Assembly: GCA_963995525.1 (NCBI GenBank)
Contig: OZ023209.1
Coordinates: forward strand, 68,293,347-68,357,346
DNA: 64,000 nt
Source: Escarpia spicata
Lineage: Eukaryota; Annelida; Polychaeta; Sabellida; Siboglinidae
Direction: 5' to 3'
This document shows, piece by piece, positions 1 through 13,153 of this stretch. Position 1 is the first letter of the stretch. Each line of letters begins with the position of its first letter. The translations under genes were made by a program, and so were the position numbers. The notes under the pieces are model-generated. The model saw only the letters and a list, made by a program, of their open reading frames with translations. It had not been told where the DNA came from and did no database searches.

Positions 1-480
1 AAAGTTCTTATTAAGAGTCCAGGTTTCGCATTCATACGTAGCCGATGGAAATATGCAGACTCGGATAATTCGCAGTTTCATATCTTTGTTCGTTGCTTAC
101 CCAACAGCTTCTTCATCTCCGTCAACTTTTTACTCGCCACTGCCAACATCCGCTTGATCTCTTTCGTCCCATCTCCATCCGCTTCTATCAGTGACCCCAG
201 ATATTCAAAACTTTTCACTCGTTCTATTTCCTCGCCATCTACTGTGACGCCTGATGGTTCTCGACATACCTTGACATCCACAATCTTAGTCTTCTTTGCG
301 TTTAGTTTCAATCCTTTCATCTCGCTGTGCTCTTTAACAGTAATTATTAGTTTATCCAATCCTTCTTTTGTATCGGATATTAACGCTGTGTCATTTCATA
401 TATCTCCTGTCCATACACTTTCAGTCCATTAAAATACTTACTTCTCGTGTCAGTCTCGACTTTTCTCAGGATATTATCTA
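1..480 (-). pseudogene. Non-LTR retrotransposon reverse transcriptase fragment (C-terminal half of RT)
   Basis: On the minus strand an open frame at 359-78 carries the stretch that follows the RT catalytic box in LINEs: MKGLKLNAKKTKI, then VDGEEIERVKSFEYLGSLIE, then a Lys-rich helix. Upstream in the same frame (about 410-360) reads NDTALISDTKEGLDKL. This corresponds to the YADD-T-A box, but the Y-A-D positions are lost to a stop codon, so the catalytic site is destroyed. After a frameshift the frame continues to base 1 with a YECETWTLNK-like segment, the usual connection-domain YG-E-W motif. The copy is broken by at least one stop and one frameshift and runs off the left edge. Family is known from motif order; the exact clade is not resolved. 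Confidence 0.8.
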
Positions 481-481
481 T

Positions 482-1258
482 GTATAGACTGAATAGGTGG
501 GGGTGGTGGTGGCCACGGGGGATATTTTCGACAACGAGGTACTGACAAATTCATACAACATCCACAGAATAAACAGGGACAGTACAGTTGTGACAAAAAG
601 AAATAAAAAATGTCGCGGTGGTGGTGGTTTGATTACAGTGAGCAATATGTATTGTTCCAAACGAAGACTGGTTCTGGAAACTGATTTGCGAATGAAAGGA
701 CAGAGTTTCTACTTAAGATGTATTTACGTCGTCCCGACCTGGTCGGGTGTGGACACATGGTCAGAGTTCGACAAGTCGCTAGAACTGATCACTAGAGCTA
801 TGAACCCTGATTTCGATTGTATGATACTTTCGGGCGACTTCAATCGCCCAAATATTCAACGGACACCGTCAAACAACACTAACCTTACGTCCCATTAATG
901 GACCAATCCACAGTAAGTTGAAATGTTATGTGAATACGGCCTTGTGCAGTGCAGCACTGACCACACGTGCAACGAGCACAGATCTTGTCTTTGTGCATGA
1001 CCGAGAGTGGAACGTTAAGAAATCGGACAAGGCTGTGAAATCCACCCACGACACCCTGCATAGTTAACTCATGTGTGCCAACAAAACAAAGCAAAAACCT
1101 GCGGAACGCTTTGCTATGAACTATCGCAAAGTAGACTTGATTCATCTAAGACATTTCTTGTATTGGTCGTTTGTCAATAACAGTACTGACATTGACAAGA
1201 GCTTCTTTAACGCGAGATTGTGTGTTGCGTTACCGGGAATCAGCTTGGAATAGTGATT
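482..1258 (+). pseudogene. Non-LTR retrotransposon AP-endonuclease (EEP) domain fragment
   Basis: The frame at 497-898 shows the late part of an endonuclease/exonuclease/phosphatase fold. There is a glycine-rich GGGGLITVSNM strand, LYLRC-like beta strands, and MILSGDFNRPNIQ, equivalent to the GDFN motif holding the catalytic Asp/Asn. After stops and a shift, 955-1070 reads TTDLVFVHDRE-like. The frame at 1071-1253 contains MNYRKVDLIHLRHFLYW, matching the linker 'NYRKADF..LR' region between endonuclease and RT in many LINEs. No RT follows before the SINE at 1361. This copy is + strand while the RT fragment to its left is - strand, so they are two different insertions. Confidence 0.75.
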
Positions 1259-1360
1259 AGCAGGAAGTTCAGACCCCAGCCCTCTATGGTTGTGAGTGTC
1301 GAGAAAGCTAACGAAGATGCATACTCGTTAATGCATATAATGACGTTATTTAATTTAAGT

Positions 1361-1643
1361 GTAGCGCCGTGGTGCAGTGGCTAGAGCTTTTGACTCTCAA
1401 GAGAGAACCCGGGTTCGATTCCTGTGCTGCGGTGTCGAACCTTGGGCAAGTTCGTTCACTATACGTTGTTCCAGTTCACTCAGCTGTATGAATGAGTATC
1501 TGGCTATAGACAGCGGTGGATAGTTGTGTACGAACAGTCTTCGCGCATTCATTGCAGCGTGGCTGGATGTTTCCCAAAGAAGTAGAGATGGTGTTCGAGT
1601 GAACAGGTCTGCCGCTATATAAGAACTTACCTTTACCTTTTAA
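1361..1643 (+). mobile_element. tRNA-derived SINE, copy 1 (most complete head)
   Basis: The head is tRNA-like: GCGCCGTGGTGCAGTGG with an A-box-like core, followed 45 nt later by a B box, GGTTCGATTCC. The body contains TTGGGCAAG and the CACTCAGCTGTATGAATGAG segment typical of several metazoan SINE central domains. The tail is GAACAGGTCTGCC..GCTATATAAGAACTTACCTTTACC. Relative to copies at 37870-38080 (+) and 9622-9738 (-), this copy lacks a block between AACAGGTCTG and GCTATATAAG that holds AAGTGCTTTGAG in the others. No coding capacity. Confidence 0.75.
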
Positions 1644-2047
1644 TTGTAACCCGACGACTTAGTGTGACTAAAAATCAATACACAATTTGGACGTTGTATG
1701 ATTGGTATATTTTATAACGCTACCATAACAGCAATATTACGAAACGGGTGTGTTTACTGGGAAGCTTAGCTACAACTAATTATATTCGCAAACTAATAGT
1801 TACATTTCAAAAACGAAATATTTTATAAATGTATTTAAAATATGTCTACACCTTGGCCTTGACTTTTGGTGAGGGCCTTGTCAATCCAAACTTGCCCCAG
1901 GGCCCCGGTACGCTTAATCCGCCTCTGCCCTATACTGCATAATTCCAACCCCAACTATGGGCAAGCAGTACTGGGTAGACCATTCTCATTAACTGTTAGG
2001 CAGGTGATCTCACACTGTGATCACTTTATAAATCCGTAGGTGACTTA

Positions 2048-2050
<3 letters not shown>

Positions 2051-2079
<29 letters not shown>
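2051..2079. repeat. Poly-G tract of 29 bases
   Basis: Uninterrupted run of G ending at a C at 2080. It is G-quadruplex prone and its length is unreliable in sequencing. Nothing coding lies around it. Confidence 0.9.
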
Positions 2080-2082
<3 letters not shown>

Positions 2083-2214
2083 AAACCCTTCCAAAAAGTT
2101 GATCGGGGGCTGGAGACTGGTGCGTGGATGTCTGGGGAGACACAAAACCTCCTCTGGCGGCCGAACCAAAGTTGTGCTATTGAAAAATGTTTAGTCACTG
2201 CGCTGCGTAACTTC

Positions 2215-2365
2215 AGTCACGGAAACACATTAGAAACGGTCCGAGCTATATAGGTCACGGAGGCCCATACAAAAAAGGTCTGCGGGCACGCCAAATTCCA
2301 AAGGTCCAGGGGGCATGTGCCCCTGAGGGCCCCTTAGACACTCCTATGGGAGATAGGATTAGTTC
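2215..2365 (-). repeat. Dispersed repeat family with GGGGCAC(A/G)TGCCCC core, copy A
   Basis: Read on the minus strand this contains GGGGCACATGCCCCC, GGAATTTGGCGTG, CGCAGACCTTTT, ATGGGCC and GACCGTTTCTAATGTG, in that order. The same blocks in the same order occur on the + strand at 36070-36180. It is probably part of a DNA transposon; the termini are not defined here. Confidence 0.6.
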
Positions 2366-2750
2366 CCCAATGGTTAGGGAACGGATGCATTTTTGTGTGC
2401 AATTGGTGGATTTTTGAGAGCCTGAACGTGTTTTGGGGGAGTTTCAGGGGGATTGCATTTGGAGGTTCTTGAAGAGCCTCTTTTTATCCTTAAGGGGGTG
2501 CGCAATTGGAAGTTGTTGGGGGTCTCATTGTAGAATTTTTGAGAGCATCGGGGGAGGGGGGCGCGCTGCAATTGCGAGAGTTTACTGTATTTTAATAACG
2601 TCAAAAAAATATTAAATAGCTAAAAGTACATTAAAAATGCAACTGACAGCGACATAAATATAGGGGTGCCGGATGTTTCGCATAATTATAAATGGTAAAC
2701 AGGCCGTTGTTATGATAAGCGTGTTTCTGACTTGCAATCACTGATCTATA

Positions 2751-3204
2751 TGGGGTAAGACCACATTTAAATTTTACATAGGCGGCCATTATAACGTTTC
2801 CTTCATTTCCTGCTAAATTTGACGAACAATTTTCTTGAAAATTTCACAGCATATTTAACCTCCATTGACACAAGTGCTGTGGAAAACTCGTAAAATTCTC
2901 ATACCTCAGTTTTCAGAAAAATCCACCCAAACCTGACACCCCTCAATTTCGCCCCAATCTGGTGACGGATTTTGAAATATTGGTGCGTTCTGCAAAATAG
3001 CCACTGTGCGAATATGCGAGCGACTAGCGTATGTTTATTGCTACCTCGTGAAAGATCTAATGTAGTAGTACATTCAGTATTCACTGGACTGACATGTGCC
3101 ATGTGCCATTCCAAAGTGCTCGAAAAAAATTCACACATGACACCAAAACGGTATTTTCAAGGGCACTCTTTCGGCGGACGAATCCTTAATGTGGTCTTAC
3201 CCCA
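2751..3204. mobile_element. MITE copy 1, terminal inverted repeats TGGGGTAAGACCACATTTAA / TTAATGTGGTCTTACCCCA
   Basis: The element starts TGGGGTAAGACCACAT and ends ATGTGGTCTTACCCCA, a perfect 16-bp terminal inverted repeat. Flanks are ..CTATA and TATG.., compatible with a TA target duplication as in Tc1/mariner-type MITEs. Two more copies lie at 56843-57302 and 59268-59646. Open frames inside (for example 2972-3295) look conserved among copies only because the DNA is; the third copy is internally deleted and breaks them. Confidence 0.85.
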
Positions 3205-3209
3205 TATGA

Positions 3210-5150
3210 AGAGCTGTGCTTGCAATATCTCTTGGGAAATATACCGTACAGTGGTGCCACCTGTAGCCTTTTGTAGGGATGAAATGTTTGTTTAGTCAAT
3301 CGGTAGATGACGCCGTTAGTTATCTTCGTTCCTCATTTATCGGCGACAGATGACACATTCGTTGTTTCCAAATTGCAAATGCTACTTCGATGTGTATGCG
3401 AACATCAGGATGGTCACGTAACTCCGACATAACAGTTGTATCTTGGAAGTAAGTACATTAATATCACATGAAGTAAATGGAATTGACCTAAAGTTTAAAC
3501 TGCGCCACTGACTTGTCTCTCAGACTCAAGACGGTCTCAGACTCAAGACCGAGTCAAGTCAAGACAAGTGATTGAGTGAAGCCAGCGTAAGGTTGTCAAA
3601 ATGGAAGAACTGTCAACACACAACACTCAGTGGATTAAAAAGCGCGTATGCAAATCATCCCTTGCCTTCGTGTTAAACTGCATTATTAGTAACAACAATG
3701 ATGTCGTACGTAAATTACTAAATACTAATAGGTATGGCTTGATTGTTATAACACATTTGTCAAATCTAAGACTACAACTAAGATAAAACCAAAACAAAAG
3801 GGTGAGAGGGGTACCGGGTGAGAGCTTGGGGGTACATGACACACAACATAGTCATTAGCCTGATTACCATTTTTGAGAGTATGTGGAGCTCCCTGAGACC
3901 CACCCTGTCATCCTCTCATATCTTCTCTTTCAACAACAGCCATGGTTTATGTGCACGTCTCCAACATTGGCCAATTTTTTTATGGTTTCTACTTAACTTA
4001 CACAATTTGTACACGAATGAACACATATATCTTTTTAATCAGTTGAACAATTCTCAGTGGCAATGCCAATGGTATGGATAATTGACACACTTTGAAATTG
4101 TATAAGTTATGGTTTCCGCCAAACCTTTATAAATGTTCTGCAGTTTTTTCGAACAATAACTACTCGAAGTCAACCCACACAAAAGCACATTTCATCAGCA
4201 TATATTTATAGTTGTCTTAATAAGTATATAATAAATGATGCTTAATAGAAATCAAATGTAACTTATTATGTGATCTGAGTGCAAAACATGGTTTAAAAGA
4301 AAAACATGTGACCACATTTCTTTTTGTTATTATCAATAAGTGGATAAACATCTCAGGCTCTAAATTTTACTAAGAAAACTTTTGTGTGCGTTTTCTTCAT
4401 TTGTATTTTGTGGTGCTCATGTCCTGAAACTGTGGCCCAGTATTGGCGATGTACACTTGTACATAACTAGTAATTCTTATAATGCAGAACATCATACTAG
4501 CACTGGTTAGATTATAAACATATTTTCTTCAAACTTAAAGAAGACAGTAGAACCAGGGCACAATATATAGCGTTAATCGAGGAACACTGTAGATTGGATA
4601 TTAGAAATTACCGTATTCACTCTGTTAAGGGTATGTGTCCTAATTATGAGAATATACCCTGTTCTAATCTTTCTGCTCACAGTTTGGTTGTCTCAAATAT
4701 TTGTTATGCACACAGTTCACTTAAGAGAACGAATATGGTACTTTTAGGCAAAGTTCTGTATAAATTGAATGAATGGATGTTATTTGAAGTGCCATGCTGT
4801 GTAGCTCAAACCATTCACAGTGCTCACAATTATTATGAATTAAATTCAAAGTCCATCAAAATGTACGTATTTGCAAATAACTAACATTGGTAAAAACATG
4901 CGTTAAAATATGCTTTAATGTGACCTGCAACAGAGAAAGAGATCTCAAGACTCACTGGCCTACTCCATCAATGTTGTGATTTTTGCAGAAATGCAGACAT
5001 TATTTATAATCTCATCTTGCAATGTCTGCTTCTTTTTCATTAACAAATAATAAAGAAATTACTAAATGTATGGTTGTTATTAATATTTTTTACATGACCT
5101 GATTTGTTAACCTTTTTTTCCACAAAAATTGTTTTTACAAGTTTGCTTAA
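3210..5150. other. Unassigned intergenic or intronic DNA
   Basis: AT-rich single-copy-looking sequence. A 96-codon frame at 4594-4884 has no recognisable motif, no repeat and no splice context that I can defend. An upstream exon of gene 1 is expected somewhere to the left of 5765, because that exon is preceded by an acceptor; I could not locate it. Confidence 0.5.
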
Positions 5151-5153
5151 TTT

Positions 5154-5738
5154 TTGCGTTGCTGTGGCAGGTCATATGAGTGAGTGTTAATAGTTAATAC
5201 TTGCGTTGCTGTGGCAGGTCATATGAGTGAGTGTTAATAGTTAATACTTGCATTGCTGTGGCAGGTCATATGAGTGAGTGTTAATAGTTAATACTTGCAT
5301 TGCTGTGGCAGGTCATATGAGTGAGTGTTAATAGTTAATACTTGTGTTGCTGTGGCAGGTCATATGAGTGAGTGTTAATAGTTAATACTTGCATTGCTGT
5401 GGCAGGTCATATGAGTGAGTGTTAATAGTTAATACTTGTGTTGCTGTGGCAGGTCATATGAGTGAGTGTTAATAGTTAATACTTGCATTGCTGTGGCAGG
5501 TCATATGAGTGAGTGTTAATAGTTAATACTTGCATTGCTGTGGCAGGTCATACGAGTGAGTGTTAATAGTTAATAATTGTGTTGCTGTGGCAGGTCATAT
5601 GAGTGAGTGTTAATAGTTAATACTTGCGTTGTTGTGGCAGGTCATATGAGTGAGTGTTAATAGTTAATACTTGCATTGCTGTGGCAGGTCATATGAGTGA
5701 GTGTTAATAGTTAATACTTGCATTGCTGTGGCAGGTCA
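5154..5738. repeat. Minisatellite, 47-bp unit, about 12 copies
   Basis: The unit reads GTTGCTGTGGCAG, GTCATATGAGTGAGTG, TTAATAGTTAATACTT. Copies are nearly identical, differing mainly as GCGTTG, GCATTG or GTGTTG. The array ends 26 bp before the acceptor of gene 1 exon 1, and every unit carries a TGTGGCAG trimer-type acceptor lookalike. Confidence 0.95.
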
Positions 5739-5764
5739 GTAAGTAAGTCTGACTGCTCTTGCAG

Positions 5765-5978
5765 ATGGACTGGGCCGAGTGTCATCAGAGTGACTCTCCT
5801 GGGGTGACATCATCTGGTGCTGACAGGGGACAGTTGGTGTGGCCATTCTCTCCAAGAGCTGATCCCTCTGAGTGGCCACAGTCTGCTAGCTGTGACCAGC
5901 CTCGACTATGGCAGGATCCAACACAAAAACAGCAATATGGCAGTGACCAGACTGATGACACAGTCACCAGCCTGAATG
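5765..5978 (+). CDS. Pino: Gene 1 coding exon 1
   Basis: Acceptor CTGCTCTTGCAG at 5753-5764, then ATGGACTGGGCC. Donor AATG|GTATGAG at 5979. Ends with one base of a codon (phase 1), completed by CT of the next exon to give Ala. Encodes the polar N-terminal region, including [12 protein letters not shown] and [12 protein letters not shown]. Confidence 0.75.
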
Positions 5979-7858
5979 GTATGAGGGAAATATTTACATG
6001 ACACCCTTGAAATGTTCAAGTTGATACAGGCAAATTGCACGAAATCTCCGCCCATGGAGAGAGATTTTTCTGAACGACGTTTCATTAATATTTTTCCACT
6101 AGTGGTGAAAACTACCAGATATATTTACAAAAATTATTCATAAAGCAAGTTTCAAAATTGTTGTCTTTATTATTGCATTATTATTTTATACATATTGGAA
6201 GTTAAATGTATTACATTTTACATTATATTAACCTCTAACTCCAATATATCTGAAAATCAGTTTAACATTTTTAGTCCTTTGGCCCAAAGGTCCAAGGGAC
6301 TATTGCCATCTCTCTGTGTCCGCCGTTAGCTGCCGTATCTCGGAAACTGTTCAGCAACTTTTTATTTTTATTTTGCATAGACGGATCTTAGGGTACTGCC
6401 ACTATGCACGAGAAATCTGTATTTGATTGAATCATTCTAAGGGCACCTAAGGGGCCCCCAAAGTGCAAAAGTTTTACATTATCTAGTGATGTGGTTTTGA
6501 GAAGGGCCCTTGAGATCATCCCAACAGTATATTTTGTTTAATGTGCCAGAAAGCCAGCAGCATCACTCCACTCTGCAGCCTAGTGCTATTGTTCCATTGA
6601 GACCTTAACTAATCTTTAATTGGTCACAGGGCCCAAGCAGAGTAGACACACTTGACCCCTGTTAGACTGAACAGTTGCCTAAAACTGTTAAACTGTATCT
6701 TTAAAACTATTGATTTTCTATAATTGCAAGTTGTGTTTATTTTTATGGTCATTTAATTATTATATAAATGGTGTGACTATGGTGTCTACTGGTTAAAGAT
6801 GTATTATCACCTGTAGGTGACAAACATAGAAAATTAATAGTCTGGACAACTATAGAGTGAAATATCCTACACTTTATTGATATAAAATGCATTCTACTGT
6901 TCTGTTTACGCTTGCCATGCCTTGTGTAGACATGGTACTGTGTAAATAAATTGTATCAATATAGACTAATAATTACATATTCACAATATAGTTCACCTGA
7001 AACAACCAAATGTCAACCATTAGAAGAGTTGACATAGTTCCGCTATACACAAGAAATATGTATTTGATTGAATCATTCTAGTGTCATCAGCATATAGTAG
7101 AACATACATTTTCTACATCATCATCACTAAGGTTGTTGTACATGTTGTATACAACTTTCAACACATTACAATTAATACTGCATGAAATTATCTTAGACCA
7201 CACTGTCACCACAGTGAGGACCGGTCTACTAAATCAAATGGTTTCTTATAATTGATGAAGGCACAATAAAGCCTTTTGTGTAAAGACAAATACAATTCAA
7301 CCAGTACCCCTATCTGGATACTGCCTGTTCTTCACCTATTCATGTCGGCTTTGTTTAGGTATGTGGTCAGTCTGGCTTTCTGAACAATCACTAAGGATTA
7401 ATGAACACTTGTGCACAATGTCACCCACTTGGCAGGTTTAATTGATCTATTCAGCAATGAGGACACTGCTTAGGCCTCACTCTGGACACTGTCACTCACA
7501 GTGTTGTGTATTGTCTTAGTTGGTGAGTTAAGCTAATCAACTTGACCATGAATCAGCTGTGGCTCTGGTAACATTAGAGGATGGAGGAGGAATCCAGTTG
7601 TTGGCAGTGAACACTAGTACTGAGAGGATATATTACCACCTACCAGTCTCCAAAGCTCTATATTAAAAAAAAAAAACCTTCAGTAACTTTTTTTCAAATT
7701 TTGCATAGATGTATCTTAGGGTACTGCCACTATACACAATAAATCTGTATTTGATTGAATCATTCTAAGGGCATTTCAGGGCCCCCCAAAATGCAAAATT
7801 GTCCTGTTTCTCTGCTGCTCACTCCTGCAGTCCCACTGATCTCTATTTATAACAGACA

Positions 7859-7895
<37 letters not shown>

Positions 7896-10800
7896 ACAGA
7901 CAGACAGACAGACAGACAGACAGTATTTGTTTTGACCATCATAAACACATAAACTACAATAAAATATCCATTGTAAGATCAGGGAGACTCCCATTAAGAC
8001 AATTACTTGCAGCTATCATGGGAGCCACCCTACTGATGTAACTGGATAGTGGACTTTGCCCTGATCTCTTACTAGGCTGTGAGTGGAGTGGCCAGCTGTA
8101 AATGTGTGTATTGGTCTAGCCTAGTTAATTTTCTTTAGTGTACCTTTTGTTCTCAAATAATCTGTCCTCTTAGTTTTACACATGAAGACATAATCTGGCA
8201 TAAGTTTTTGTAGCAGCACATTTGTACTTCCAATGTATCATTGCAACATAACATACACACTGTATATATTATAATATTTCCATGCAACCCATTTGCATAT
8301 ATAATGTAAAACTTCAACAGCAGTTTTCTTCATTTTCACTTTTTGACCCCTACCATGTTCAATGCACCATAACTTTGCCAATTTTTGTAGCAGTCATAAT
8401 TTTTGAAACTGTAAAAGCACACTACCCAACCTTTACAAGAATTAAAGAAAACAGTGTTACAATTTGTCTGACTTATCACTCATTTGGTCAGCCGGGGTCA
8501 CATATAGACGTATTAGTCCAAAGGACTTCAGGACAACTTGGCCCATTTTTTTAATTCAAATACAAAAAAGGGAAGGTTTTTTTTTGAAAGCATGATATTG
8601 GGACGATGTTTGAATAGTGATAAAAGTGCTTGATATTGAGAAACTTGGAAGAATCAAAATCTACTAACTGTAATCGTAATAGAATTATTTTCACACAGTG
8701 AAGCGGGTGTTTTGTAAGACCACTAATTATTATATTTCTTTTATGTATTATTTGCTTATTTTTATACACTTAGTACCAATGATGGTTGTTCTATTTAAGT
8801 GAATAGGACATATTAAATACATTGTTTTGTGTCATATTTGATACCACATTTCATAGTAAATAAAAAGGAACATTTAGAAACAGCCAAGTAACACCTTTAT
8901 GGGCAAGATATAACCATCCCGTATGTCAAGCTGCATATTAACAGTGACGCTGTATTTTACCAGTATTTTTGCTGGGTTCCAGCTACATCACCTCAGCGGT
9001 TTGCTGCACAGGTGTCTTCAGCTGAGTACGAGAAACAGAAGAAGGAATACACAGCTTCGGCAGTTGCTGATCTGATTCATTCGCCCGAGTACCAACGTAG
9101 ATCCACCATGTGTCAGTTGTGAGTACAACATTACTTCTATTTAACTATTTCTTTCATCTCCACAATCTGTCTCAGTCAGAATGTGATATGTGAGTAACTT
9201 TGAGGAGGAAGATAATAAAACACCATTCGTCAAAGATAAAACACCATTCGTCAAAGATAAAACACCATCCGTCAAAGATAAAACACCATCCGTCAAAGAT
9301 AAAACACCATCCGTCAAAGATAAAACACCATCCGTCAAAGATAAAACACCATCCGTCAAAGATAAAACACCATCCGTCAAAGATAAAACACCATCCGTCA
9401 AAGATAAAACACCATCCGTCATAGATAAAACACCATCCGTCAAAGATAAAACACCATCCGTCAAAGATAAAACACCATCCGTCAAAGATAAAACTCATAC
9501 CTGGCTTAATTTAGTCTACCATAAATCATATTTGTTTGTGACTAAAAGCTAGATTGTAGGAATAGTGTTTAATGATATGTGAATTGGTTTATTGAAAGAG
9601 GGCATACTTTTTAATCTATTTAAAAATGTAAGTTCTTATATAGCGCAGTATGCAGTCCCCAGAACTACTCAAAGTGCTTTACACTCCCTGTTAGACCTGT
9701 TCAATTGAATACCATCTTGACTTCTCTACGAAGTATTTAGATTGTTAGATCTGGAAAAATGGCAAACAATTTGACCCACACATTTTGCTATTTTTGTCAC
9801 GTTTTTGTCAAGTTCAACTCACAACAGCTAGATGGGATACGTTTTTATATTTGTGGTAACGTTGCGTTTTTTTTCTGCCCAAAGTATGGAGTGGACGTCA
9901 TGTTTCCATTGTAACCAAAACTGTAATTTTGAGCAAATATTGGCAATTTAGAAACACTGCCATTCTTTATTGAACATGTATATAATTATCATTCTTGAAA
10001 ATCCATGTTTAGTACAGTACATTGCGCATTCCGTACAGTACACTGTGCATTCCGTACAGTACATTGCACATTCCGTACATTACATTGCGCATTCCGTACA
10101 ATACATTGTGCATTCTGTACAGTACACTGCACATTTCGTGCAGTATATTGCGCATCCTGTACAGTACATTGCACATTGCAAACAGTACATTGTGCATTCC
10201 GTACAGTACCCTGCACATTTAGCAAAAAAAAATTATGTTAAATCTTTTTAATAATTTCATTGTAAACTATGAAGAAACTTTGGTTTTGGCAACAAATACT
10301 AGTAAGACTTCAAACTGTTGATGATTAAAAATAAGTTGTCTGATCACAGCGCAGTATGCAGAAAAGAGTAAGCTGAATGCAACATTTAAAACCTTCTACC
10401 CAGTATAATTACTCCCGGAGATATCCTATAAAACAAGAAAATATGCTTTTGAGAAAATGTCAATCAAAGATTGAATAATGAGATTGATTGGTTGATATTA
10501 GTATGGTTGATCTATGGATAGTAATAATCTAGTGGCACGTAATACTCATAAAAGGGAACTTTATTGATAGTAGATAATATACAAAGCTTTTAGAATTTAT
10601 CAGCAAATCATTTCGATTATTTTGATTAGAAACACTATTTCACCTGGAAGGTGTGAAATTTGTGCAATGATTTCATGATCGCTACATAACAAGTTCTTAC
10701 GTGCGAGCCCACACATCATAATGTGTACTACATAGGTTCACTGTTTTCATTAAATGAGTTCATTTGAGAGAAAACCCTTGAAGGTAATCTGTGGCTATAT

Positions 10801-13110
10801 TTATTGGCTGATGTGTCGGCATGTCAAACTCTACAGTACTGTGGTCTTTGTATGTTGTAAAACTGGGTTATTTTATTTCTATACCTCCATTTTGTTCTCC
10901 TCGTTTCTCCCTGTCTGTCCGGGGTGAGGCTGGCCTCGATACTCATCATCAATTTTAGATTTTTTTTCCTTCCCCGGGCCACAATGTTCTTGCACCAACT
11001 GCCTCCACTTCCCTCTGTCTTTTACTCACATTCTCCCCTCAACTCTCAATCCCTCCAAGTCTCTCTTTTCACAATTCTCCCATCGCAGTCTCGGTCATCC
11101 TCATTCTTTCCCTTGCACTCTTCCAGACATCTTTCACTACCGTTCTTCTCCTATTCACTCCACATGTCCAGCCCACTGACCATCTTTCTAAAAACTGTCT
11201 TCCACACCAACCTCCTCCCTCAGCTCCTCCATTCCTCACTTGTCTAGCCTCTCCACTCTCACTCCTACCCACCCAGTTGTGGTCGTACACCTGTCCTCTT
11301 TCCTATCAGAGATGTACGTTGTCTACCTGTCCTCTCTCCTGTCATAGATAGATATTGTCTACCTGTCCTCTTTCCTATCAAAAATAGATGTTGTCTACCT
11401 GTCCTCTCTCCTGTCAGAGACACATGTTGTCTACCTGTCCTCTCTGCTGTCAGAGATACATGTTGTCTACCTGTCCTCTCTCTTGTCAGAGACAATTGTT
11501 GTCTACCTGTCCTCTCTCCTGTCAGGGACACATGTTGTCTACCTGTCCTCTCTCCTGTCAGAGATACATGTTGTCTACCTGTCCTCTCTCCTGTCAGAGA
11601 CACATGTTGTCTACCTGTCCTCTCTGCTGTCAGAGACACATGTTGTCTACCTGTCCTCTCTCATGTCAGAGACACATGTTGTCTACCTGTCCTCTCTCCT
11701 GTCAGAGACACATGTTGTCTACCTGTCGTCTCTCCTGTCAGAGACACATGCTGTCTACCTGTCCTCTCTCCTGTCAGAGACACATGTTGTCTACCTGTCC
11801 TCTCTCCTGTCAGAGACACATGTTGTCTACCTGTCCTCTCTTCTGTCAGAGACACATGTTGTCTACCTGTCCTCTCTGCTGTCAGAGATACATGTTGTCT
11901 ACCTGTCCTCTCTCTTGTCAGACAATTGTTGTCTACCTGTCCTCTCTCCTGTCATAGATAGATATTGTCTACCTGTCCTCTTTCCTATCAGAGATGTACG
12001 TTGTCTACCTGTCCTCTCTCCTGTCATAGATAGATATTGACTACCTGTCCTCTTTCCTATCAAAAATAGATGTTGTCTACCTGTCCTCTCTCCTGTCAGA
12101 GACACATGTTGTCTACCTGTCCTCTCTGCTGTCAGAGATACATGTTGTCTACCTGTCCTCTCTCTTGTCAGACAATTGTTGTCTACCTGTCCTCTCTCCT
12201 GTCATAGATAGATATTGTCTACCTGTCCTCTTTCCTATCAGAGATGTACGTTGTCTACCTGTCCTCTCTCCTGTCATAGATAGATATTGTCTACCTGTCC
12301 TCTTTCCTATCAAAAATAGATGTTGTCTACCTGTCCTCTCTCCTGTCAGAGACACATGTTGTCTACCTGTCCTCTCTGCTGTCAGAGATACATGTTGTCT
12401 ACCTGTCCTCTCTCTTGTCAGAGACAATTGTTGTCTACCTGTCCTCTCTCCTGTCAGGGACACATGTTGTCTACCTGTCCTCTCTCCTGTCAGAGATACA
12501 TGTTGTCTACCTGTCCTCTCTCCTGTCAGAGACACATGTTGTCTACCTGTCCTCTCTGCTGTCAGAGACACATGTTGTCTACCTGTCCTCTCTCCTGTCA
12601 GAGACACATGTTGTCTACCTGTCCTCTCTCCTGTCAGAGACACATGTTGTCTACCTGTCCTCTCTCCTGTCAGAGACACATGCTGTCTACCTGTCCTCTC
12701 TCCTGTCAGAGACACATGTTGTCTACCTGTCCTCTCTCCTGTCAGAGACACATGTTGTCTACCTGTCCTCTCTTCTGTCAGAGACACATGTTGTTTACCT
12801 GTCCTCTCTGCTGTCAGAGATACATGTTGTCTACCTGTCCTCTCTCTTGTCAGACAATTGTTGTCTACCTGTCCTCTCTCCTGTCAGGGACACATGTTGT
12901 CTACCTGTCCTCTCTCCTGTCAGAGATGTATGCTGTCTACCTGTCCTCTCTCCTATCAGAGATGTATGTTGTCTACCTGTCCTCTCTCCTGTCAGAGATG
13001 TATGTTGTCTACCTCTCCTGTCTCCTGTCAGAGATACATGTCTACCTGTCCTCTCTCCTGTCATAGATAGATGTTGTCTACCTGTAGTCTCTCCTGTCAT
13101 ATATATACAA

Positions 13111-13153
<43 letters not shown>

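Noticed and set aside
2972..3295. Conserved 107-residue protein with relatives at 57067 and 59382
   Set aside because: All three lie in copies of one MITE; similarity is at DNA level and copy 3 has a deletion that breaks the frame.
4594..4884. A 96-residue small protein gene
   Set aside because: No motif, no splice or promoter context, AT-rich codon use like the flanking non-coding DNA.
5759..5764. A start codon upstream of ATG 5765 in the same frame
   Set aside because: The bases before 5765 form the acceptor TGCTCTTGCAG; the in-frame TTG at 5759 is not a eukaryotic start.
9190..9552. 120-residue KDKTPSV repeat protein
   Set aside because: Translation of the 21-bp intronic satellite; the opposite strand gives equally long frames.
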